Positions 13,876-20,900 of a stretch of 21,834 nucleotides of DNA are shown here, one piece after another. The notes below the pieces were generated by a model, which was not told the DNA's origin, did not search any database, and saw only the letters and a program-made list of their open reading frames with translations. The position numbers and the translations under genes are program-made. Source of the DNA: a virus; the IMG/VR virus record IMGVR_UViG_3300042731_005770, positions 1-21,834 of that record. The stretch is one strand, 5' to 3'. Numbering within the stretch: the stretch's first letter is position 1; each line of letters opens with the position of its first letter.

Positions 13876-14461
13876 GTATAAGGTTGCAAATGCGGCTCCT
13901 GCAATTCCTACAAAATGTGTGATAGGATTAGACAGAGACGGAGTAATTAACAAAGACATCGGCACATATGTGACTTCACCTAGTCAGTTTGAAGCAATTG
14001 ACGGTAGCCTTGAAGCAATAGCACACATGAGAAGATTAGGGCATCGTATTGTTATCCTAACTAATCAAGGAGGTATAGCAAAAGGCCTAATGACTAACGA
14101 ACATGTAGAAAACGTACATGAACACATGTTAGACCTATTCGGGCAAGCAGGTTGTCCGAGTATTGAAGGAATCTACTACAGCGAAAGCAGTCAGAAAAAC
14201 GATATGTATGCAAAACCAAATGCAGGTATGTTTAAAAGATGTGCAAAAGAAATTCCTGGAGTAAAGTGGTCACAAGGATTCTTTGTTGGTGATAAAATGA
14301 GTGATCTACGTGCCGCTATTAAAGTAGGAGCAAGGCCTGTCTTAGTTAGAACCGGATATGGACTTGAAACAGAAAAACAGCTAAATAAGTATACATATAG
14401 GGACATTCGAAAGAAAACCTATATATTTGACGATTTAGCTGATTTTGCAAGCCAGCTTTAA
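13865..14461 (+). CDS. gmhB: GmhB-like D-glycero-D-manno-heptose 1,7-bisphosphate 7-phosphatase (HAD)
   Basis: 198 residues, a HAD phosphatase with the GmhB / histidinol-phosphate phosphatase plan: VIGLDRDGVINKD (D23 nucleophile, D25), SLEAIAHMRRLGHRIVILTN with T66 in TNQGGIAKG, GIYYSES, KPNAGM with K117, and FFVGDKMSDLRAA with D143 and D147, then VLVRTGYG. It would remove the 7-phosphate between the two HldE steps. Odd point: the zinc-binding Cys/His loop between IYY and KP in most GmhB proteins is replaced here by a short loop with no Cys or His (SESSQKNDMYA). Last gene of the operon; 14 bases separate it from the next structural gene, with no terminator. Specificity for heptose rather than histidinol phosphate rests on the neighbours. 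Confidence 0.85.
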   Translation: MIDKYKVANAAPAIPTKCVIGLDRDGVINKDIGTYVTSPSQFEAIDGSLEAIAHMRRLGHRIVILTNQGGIAKGLMTNEHVENVHEHMLDLFGQAGCPSIEGIYYSESSQKNDMYAKPNAGMFKRCAKEIPGVKWSQGFFVGDKMSDLRAAIKVGARPVLVRTGYGLETEKQLNKYTYRDIRKKTYIFDDLADFASQL

Positions 14462-14475
14462 TAGGAGAAAAATAT

Positions 14476-14808
14476 ATGCCATACGCAGTTAAAAAACCGC
14501 ATCCTACAAGGGAAAACGTAATGCTTTATCATACATGGGATCCTGATGGTGACGGTTACGAAGAAATTAGAAAATTCCCAGATGAAGCAAAAGCAAATGA
14601 ATTTGCGGCAAATCATGCAGGTGCAATAGTAGTAGAAATTGGGTATGAAATTGATCAAACAGATGAAATGATTGCTGATAGATATGCTCAATCTATTGAT
14701 CCTACAAAATCACAAGGCAGTGTCACACTTTCAACAAACACTGATCAAGATCATAAGTTCGAGCCAGGTGTAATTACAGCATTTACCGCACACGGTATTT
14801 TAGGTTAA
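14476..14808 (+). CDS. Small unknown protein at the start of the second structural block
   Basis: 110 residues, ATG 14476 with AGGAG at 14463-14467. The first ~60 residues look like a small alpha/beta domain (VMLYHTWDPDGDGYEEIRKF, then an alanine-rich helix DEAKANEFAANHAGA and a strand IVVEIGYEI). The DPDGDG stretch is acidic and could bind calcium, but it is too short to claim. The C-terminal part is low in complexity and polar. No signal peptide, membrane helix or known family. It lies between the last heptose gene and a fibre gene, 9 bases before the latter, so a small virion or assembly protein is the best guess. Confidence 0.7.
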   Translation: MPYAVKKPHPTRENVMLYHTWDPDGDGYEEIRKFPDEAKANEFAANHAGAIVVEIGYEIDQTDEMIADRYAQSIDPTKSQGSVTLSTNTDQDHKFEPGVITAFTAHGILG

Positions 14809-14817
14809 GGATAACCT

Positions 14818-16332
14818 ATGGCATTTCCAGTAGCTCCCGTATTCGATAGAATTAGACTAGTACCTCGTCCAACTGACTTTTTGGACAGGAATACAGGTGC
14901 TAGTGGTGAGCTGTTCTACGAAAAAGAAACCAAAACACTTCGTGTATACAACGGATTGCAACGTGGCGGGTTTGAAGTTGTAAGCGAAGAACGTTTAAGA
15001 ATTAACACAGCAAACTTAGAAGTTGCAACTGTAAAATATTTGACTTACGTAGGTAACGATGGTATTTCAAACAAATATTTTTTCAATACTGACGAAACTG
15101 CCTTTGCTCCTGAATTAACATTTGTTGTAGGATATACATATAGGTTTGATCAAACTCATTATACAAATTTATTTTATCCTAATCAACAAGGAGGAACATT
15201 AAATCCTCATCCAATTAATTTTAGTGCTGATCAAAATAATACTGTAGCTTATACAGATAACGTAATTTATTTGTTAGACGATTCAGAAGTAGACAGTAAT
15301 ACATATTACAACAAATTCACAAGTGCAACAACTAGAGCAATCCAAATTACAATTACCACACAAACACCTACAACATTGTATTATCATTGTACAAACCATG
15401 TAGGAATGGGAAATGTAATAACCGTTGGTATGCCTGGTTCAGGAAGCGGTGCCGGAGGCAGTGCAAGTATTACATCTAGTGACACAGCACCAGCAGAACC
15501 TAGTGCAGGTGCTCTTTGGTATAATAGTGCAACAGGTTATTTGTATGTTTATGTAGATGACGGAGATAGTCAACAATGGGTGCAACCTGTAGCAGGGAAT
15601 GTGTTTAGTGGAGTGTATGGAGACTTAGTAGGTATACCTACTTTTGCAACAGTTGCTAGTACTGGCGAATGGAATGACATCCAAAACAAACCGACTATAC
15701 CTGCAACACTTACTGATTTAGGTATTTCAGACGGAACTGCAAACCAGGTTTTAACCACAGATGGTGCAGGCAATTTTACATTTCAAGATGGTGGAGGCGG
15801 TGGCCAAGCATATGATCAATCATTAAACACCACTGACGATGTGACGTTTGATGAAATTACTGCAACAACAAGTGTATCTGCACCTAGTGTAATTACAAAT
15901 GGTGTAGGCGTTACAAACTTTACAAGTTCAACAAGTTTAACATTGTCAGCAACAGACGGCGTGTTCCTTTCTGGAATAGCAAGATCAAGCGAAATAATAA
16001 ACACACTGACTGGTGCAACGTCAACAGTAGATCATAGTTTGAATTCAGGCAGTGTATGGAATCACACAAGTATTGCCGCTAACTTTACTGCTAACTTTAC
16101 AAATGTACCTACAACAAACGACAGAACTATTTCTGTAGCATTGATATTAAATCAAGGTGCATCACCATTTCTTCCTAATGCCGTTCAAATCAACGGAGCC
16201 GCTCAAACTATAAACTGGGAAGATGCATCTGCACCGACACCTAATGCAAACCAAACAGATGTTGTTGTCTTTACACTTGTACGTACAGGCGGTTCATGGA
16301 GCGTGTTAGGGAGTTTAACAACATATGGCTAA
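14818..16332 (+). CDS. Tail-fibre-like protein with a cupredoxin-like domain
   Basis: 504 residues, ATG 14818 after AAGGA overlapping the upstream stop. Residues 1-50 (RLVPRPTDFLDRNTGASGEL, then TLRVYNG) are an N-terminal fibre segment known from T4-like cyanophages. Residues ~95-205 look like a cupredoxin: GYTYRFDQ, NPHPINFS with H131, and TTLYYHCTNHVGMGN with C191, H194 and M197, the four ligands of a type-1 copper site in the right order (H ... C-x2-H-x2-M). A Gly/Ser linker follows, then an APAEPSAGALWYNS repeat-type element (~228), a shaft of low-complexity Thr/Ser/Ala, and a beta-rich C-terminus ending WSVLGSLTTYG. No signal peptide. It overlaps the protease gene by 8 bases. A structural role is likely; copper binding is untested. 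Confidence 0.85.
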   Translation: MAFPVAPVFDRIRLVPRPTDFLDRNTGASGELFYEKETKTLRVYNGLQRGGFEVVSEERLRINTANLEVATVKYLTYVGNDGISNKYFFNTDETAFAPELTFVVGYTYRFDQTHYTNLFYPNQQGGTLNPHPINFSADQNNTVAYTDNVIYLLDDSEVDSNTYYNKFTSATTRAIQITITTQTPTTLYYHCTNHVGMGNVITVGMPGSGSGAGGSASITSSDTAPAEPSAGALWYNSATGYLYVYVDDGDSQQWVQPVAGNVFSGVYGDLVGIPTFATVASTGEWNDIQNKPTIPATLTDLGISDGTANQVLTTDGAGNFTFQDGGGGGQAYDQSLNTTDDVTFDEITATTSVSAPSVITNGVGVTNFTSSTSLTLSATDGVFLSGIARSSEIINTLTGATSTVDHSLNSGSVWNHTSIAANFTANFTNVPTTNDRTISVALILNQGASPFLPNAVQINGAAQTINWEDASAPTPNANQTDVVVFTLVRTGGSWSVLGSLTTYG

Positions 16333-17926
16333 TGAAAAAGAATATGTGGTTGTTGTACATAGAGGTATAGATTTAGAAGCATTTGACGCAGAGCTTGCCG
16401 CTGAAACAGGTGCAGGACCAATTCCAAACAGAGCAGTAGAAGTAGCAAATCCTAGATGGGGATCAAAACGTATGACCCATTGGATGCTCACAGACGAAGA
16501 AGCACAAGAACTTGCAAACGATGAACGTGTATTATCAGTTGAAATACCCGTCGACCAAAGAGATGACATTGAAATTGGGCTTAATGCAAGCCAGTCAGAT
16601 GTTTGGTATAGAGCTTTAAGTACAGACAATAGTCACGTAAACTGGGCTCTCCGTCGATGCATAGAAACAACTAATATTTTTGCCGATACTGTTACATTGC
16701 CAGGTGATTACACATATCCATTAGATGGAACCGGTGTAGACTTTGTTGTGCAAGATAGCGGTATAGATCCCGACCAACCTGAATTCCAAGATGCAAATGG
16801 TGTTAGCCGTGTTCAGCAAATTGACTGGTTTGCAGGTAGTGGTATAGGCGGCGAATCACAGGATGATAATTTTTACACAGACTATGATGGTCACGGCACT
16901 CACTGTGCAAGTACAGCAGTAGGTAAAACTTTTGGTTGGGGTAAAAATGCAAGAGTATACTCCCAAAAACTAGCAGGACTAGAAGGTGCAGGCGATCCTA
17001 ACAGTGGTATTAGTATTGCAAATGCATTTGATACAATAAGGATATGGCATAACAATAAAGCAGTAGATCCTGCTACAGGATTCAAAAGGCCTACAGTTAT
17101 AAACATGAGTTGGGGCTACGGAACAACACGATTTGGCGATCCTACAGATGGAACTTATAGAGGAACTGCGTGGACCTATGGTGTTGATTACACAACTAGG
17201 GCAGATTTAGAAGCAGCCACAGGTGTTCCTAGAAATAGGATTACGTCTGGAGGTATTCCTGTTGCGGTTAGATTAAGTATAAGAATTCCTAGTGTTGATG
17301 CAGAAATAGAGGACATGATAGACGATGGTATTCATGTTTGCATTGCCGCAGGTAATAATTATCAAAAAATTGATAGCGGTGCAGGCAGTGACTATGCAAA
17401 CGTAGTTAACTTTGGAGGTAATGTAAGTTATCATCAAGGAAGTTCACCTTACAGTACAAGAGCGTTCATGGTTGCAAGTGTAGACAGTTTTGTAAATGCA
17501 TCTAACGAAGAGAAGCCAAGTGTATTTTCAAGTAGAGGTCCAGGATGTACCATTTGGGCACCAGGTAGTAATATAATGGCCGGCACTAGCAGAAATTATG
17601 ATAATACTAAGTTTAGCCCAATAGAATATTTTGGCGATAGCAATCATTTCCAAATGTCTATATCAGGAACATCAATGGCGACACCGCAGGTAGCAGGTGT
17701 GTGTTGTTTACATCTACAAGTATTTCCTGATTTATCACCTGAACAATTACAACAACGTATACTTGGCGACACACAAAATGCTATGGCGACAACAGGTTCA
17801 GACACAGATTATGACGATGTTGAAAATACATTGCTAGGGCAAACACGACAATTTTTATACAGCAAGTACAATCAGGAAAATCCGTGGACACTTACAGGTC
17901 CTTCGAACATATCAATAGGAAGTTAA
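16325..17926 (+). CDS. Subtilisin-family (S8) serine protease
   Basis: 533 residues with the full catalytic set: D144 in VVQDSGID, H190 in DGHGTHCAS, oxyanion N344/N345 in IAAGNN, and S450 in SISGTSMATPQVAG. Residues about 1-80 (YVVVVHRGIDLEAFD, LTDEEAQELANDERVLSVE) resemble the Inhibitor_I9 prodomain of subtilases, which folds the enzyme and is cut off. The catalytic domain runs from ~135 to ~480, with an insertion near 265-325 (GTTRFGDPTDGTYRG to VRLSIRIPS). There is no signal peptide, so it must act in the infected cell or ride in the virion. It overlaps the fibre gene upstream by 8 bases and precedes the giant adhesin by one base, which suggests it processes or is packaged with those proteins. 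Likely active. Confidence 0.95.
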   Translation: MANEKEYVVVVHRGIDLEAFDAELAAETGAGPIPNRAVEVANPRWGSKRMTHWMLTDEEAQELANDERVLSVEIPVDQRDDIEIGLNASQSDVWYRALSTDNSHVNWALRRCIETTNIFADTVTLPGDYTYPLDGTGVDFVVQDSGIDPDQPEFQDANGVSRVQQIDWFAGSGIGGESQDDNFYTDYDGHGTHCASTAVGKTFGWGKNARVYSQKLAGLEGAGDPNSGISIANAFDTIRIWHNNKAVDPATGFKRPTVINMSWGYGTTRFGDPTDGTYRGTAWTYGVDYTTRADLEAATGVPRNRITSGGIPVAVRLSIRIPSVDAEIEDMIDDGIHVCIAAGNNYQKIDSGAGSDYANVVNFGGNVSYHQGSSPYSTRAFMVASVDSFVNASNEEKPSVFSSRGPGCTIWAPGSNIMAGTSRNYDNTKFSPIEYFGDSNHFQMSISGTSMATPQVAGVCCLHLQVFPDLSPEQLQQRILGDTQNAMATTGSDTDYDDVENTLLGQTRQFLYSKYNQENPWTLTGPSNISIGS

Positions 17927-17927
17927 C

Positions 17928-20900
17928 ATGCCACGTCTTACACAAGTAGCAGGAATAGGAAAAGGACCAAGTGTGGCCGCATTTGTAGATCCTACTATGG
18001 TAGTGGGCGGTGATACTACTACAGGTCCTGTAAATGAAGGCGCTACTATACAAATACAAATTCTTACAACCGGAATACCCGACGGAGCAACCATAAACTA
18101 TAGTGCTGCCAACACTAATTCTGTAAGTGTCGCAGATATAAGTTTAAGTTCATTGAGTGGCACTATTTCGCCTACAGACGATAAAGCAAATTTGTTTATC
18201 ACAGTAAATGAGGATTTGACTACAGAAGGTTCAGAGGAATTAAGATTAACTTTTAGTTATAGCTACACGCACCCTGATAACGGTCCTCAAACACTAACCG
18301 TAACTCCTAATGGCGTTATTATTAATGATACAAGTACAACACCAAGTGTTCCTACATATATCCTCAACAGAAGCACACAGTTTGCAAACGAAGGTGAAAC
18401 TTTTGATATAACTTTGGTTACTGCTAACGTTGCCACAGGCACCACAGTGCCCTACACAATTACAGGAGTTTCCAGTGCTGATATAGGCGGAGTAAGTTTA
18501 ACCGGCTCTTTCGTTACTGGTACAACAGACACAGTAACGTTTAATGTCACAGCGGACGCAACCACAGAAAATTTTGAAACATTTAATCTTGCACTCGATA
18601 ATGGCGAAGATAGCATTACTGTAACTATTAATGATACAAGCCTCGATCCAACATATACTGTTAGTGCTAGTGCATCATCTGTAAACGAAGGCACTAGTTT
18701 TACTGTTAATCTTACAACCACAGACGTACAAGACGGAGTTGGTGTAGCATACACAATTACAGGTGTATCAAGCGCAGACATAGAAGGTGCTTCTCTAACG
18801 GGAAGTTTTACTGTTAATAACAATGCCGCTAGTTTAACGGTGAACACTAGTGAAGACGTAACACTAGGAGAAGGTGATGAAACATTTACACTATCTCTTA
18901 ACAATGGTGCGGATGACGTAAGTGTGACCATTGTTGACAGTAGTGTAGATACAACTCCTACATATACAAACTTAACATTACAAACGGCAACATCAGTTAA
19001 CGAAGGTGGTACATCAACTTTTAGAATTACAGGGAGAAACATTGCTCAAAACACAACAATAGATGTAAATCTTGTTGGAGTCACAGGCACAGTAGCGGCA
19101 AATGATTTCACACCTTCTGGAGTAACAAAAACAGTAACCTGGACTGGGGCAAGTAATCCTATAACACAATCGCAAGACTTTACAATAACATTATCTCAAG
19201 ATGAAATTACAGAAGGTGCAGAATCTTATAAATGTGTACTAGCGGCTACAGACAGCAACGGCACTTCAACAGGAGATTTAGAATCTCCTACAGTAACAAT
19301 AGGTGATACTTCATTAACACCTGTAACAGGACAAGCAGAATGGACAGGACTAACAACAGGTAATTTATCAACCACTTGGACCGTTCCAGAAGGTGTTACA
19401 AGTGTTAGCATGTTATGCATCAGCGGTGGTGGCGGTGGTGGCGGATGTGCGGCCAGTTTTGGACCAGCCGGAGGCGGCGGCGGTGGTGGCGGCCTATCAT
19501 ATGCAAACAACGTTTCTGTCACTCCAGGAGAAACATTAACTATACAAGCAGGCGGTGCTGGCGCCGCAGGAACTAGAGGTAATGATGGTGGTTCGGGTGG
19601 AGACAGCCATATACGTAGAGGAGCTACCTATCTATGCGCTGTAGATGGCGGCGGTCCAGGCACAGCAAGTAATACAGGCGGTGCAGGTGGAGGATCTGAA
19701 GGTGTAGGAACTAGATACGCCGGTGGCGCTGGAGGCACAGGCCAAAACTATTCACGCGGTGGAGGCGGTGGCGGCGCTGCCGGATATAGCGGAAACGGTG
19801 GTGCCGGACAAAATGGTAGTTCTTTCAATGCTGGCGGAAATGGTTCCGGCGGTGGCGGAGGTGGTGGAGGATCATGTTCTCAAAGCCCTGGACAAGTCGG
19901 CGGTGGCGGAATACAAAACAAAGGTCAAGGAACCAACGGTGTTGGCGGTAATTACAATAATGATGGCGGTGGCGGTTCTGGTGGAGAAGAAGGACAAAAT
20001 GGCATAGGCGGAGCCTTAGGTGGCGGTGGCGGTGGCACTTACTATACAGGTAATCCGTCACAGGGTAATGCATCTCGTGGTGCGCCAGGCAGTGTAAGGA
20101 TTATATATCCGGGTAATAGTAGACAATTCCCTAGCACTCGTACAGCAAATGAAAATGTAGTAACAGGAACATATGATACACTTGTAGCAAATAAGACATC
20201 AGCTACTGAATGGCCATTTACAGTATCAAGCGAGATCATAACATTTACACTTACAACTAGCGATGTTCCAGCAGGAACTACTGTAGGATATACTTTTAGT
20301 AATATCCAAGGAACTGTAACTGCGGATGACTTTATCAACAGAGATACTTTATTCACAATTCAAAGTGACGGAACTGCTACTGTTAGTATGCAACCAACAG
20401 GAGATTGGGCAACAGAAGGTACAGAGATATTCAGATTACAACTAGCGGCAACTGATAGTGTAGGATTTGAAACTGATGGATTACAAAGTCAGAATGTAAG
20501 CATTGTTGACAATTACCCTGCTACTGTTTACAATAGCATAAGTTTAGATAAAACAAATTACAATGAAGGTGAAACTGTTACTATCACAGTGAATTATACA
20601 AACAACACAGACAAAGCAGTACAAGTTGGCTATACTGCAACCACAAGTAATGGATCGGGCGATTTAGATAACACATATGGAATGTTATATTTGTTAGACG
20701 GTAACACATATGAAGGACCACCTTATGACGGAAATAAAACTGTTATCCTTGAAGATCTAACTACAGAAGGAGCAGAAACTCTTACTATTACATTGAATGA
20801 CGAAGATATGAATGGTAATCCGACCAATAATAGATCAGCAACAGCAACTATTAACGATACTAGCCTAACACCAAGAGTACCTGGATCAAGCCTTGTAGGA

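Noticed and set aside
14462-14475. Possible promoter between gmhB and the next structural gene
   Set aside because: The 14-base gap holds only a ribosome binding site; the upstream coding DNA has no convincing -10/-35 pair.
18452-19042. Open frame of 196 codons on the minus strand
   Set aside because: It lies opposite the Calx-beta repeats of a convincing + strand gene; its Thr/Val/Ser-rich product mirrors the repeats and it has no recognisable domain.
19226-19522. Pro-rich open frame on the minus strand, and a + strand frame at 19723-20007
   Set aside because: Both are by-products of GGN codon runs in the Gly-rich domain; Pro runs are simply the complement of Gly codons.
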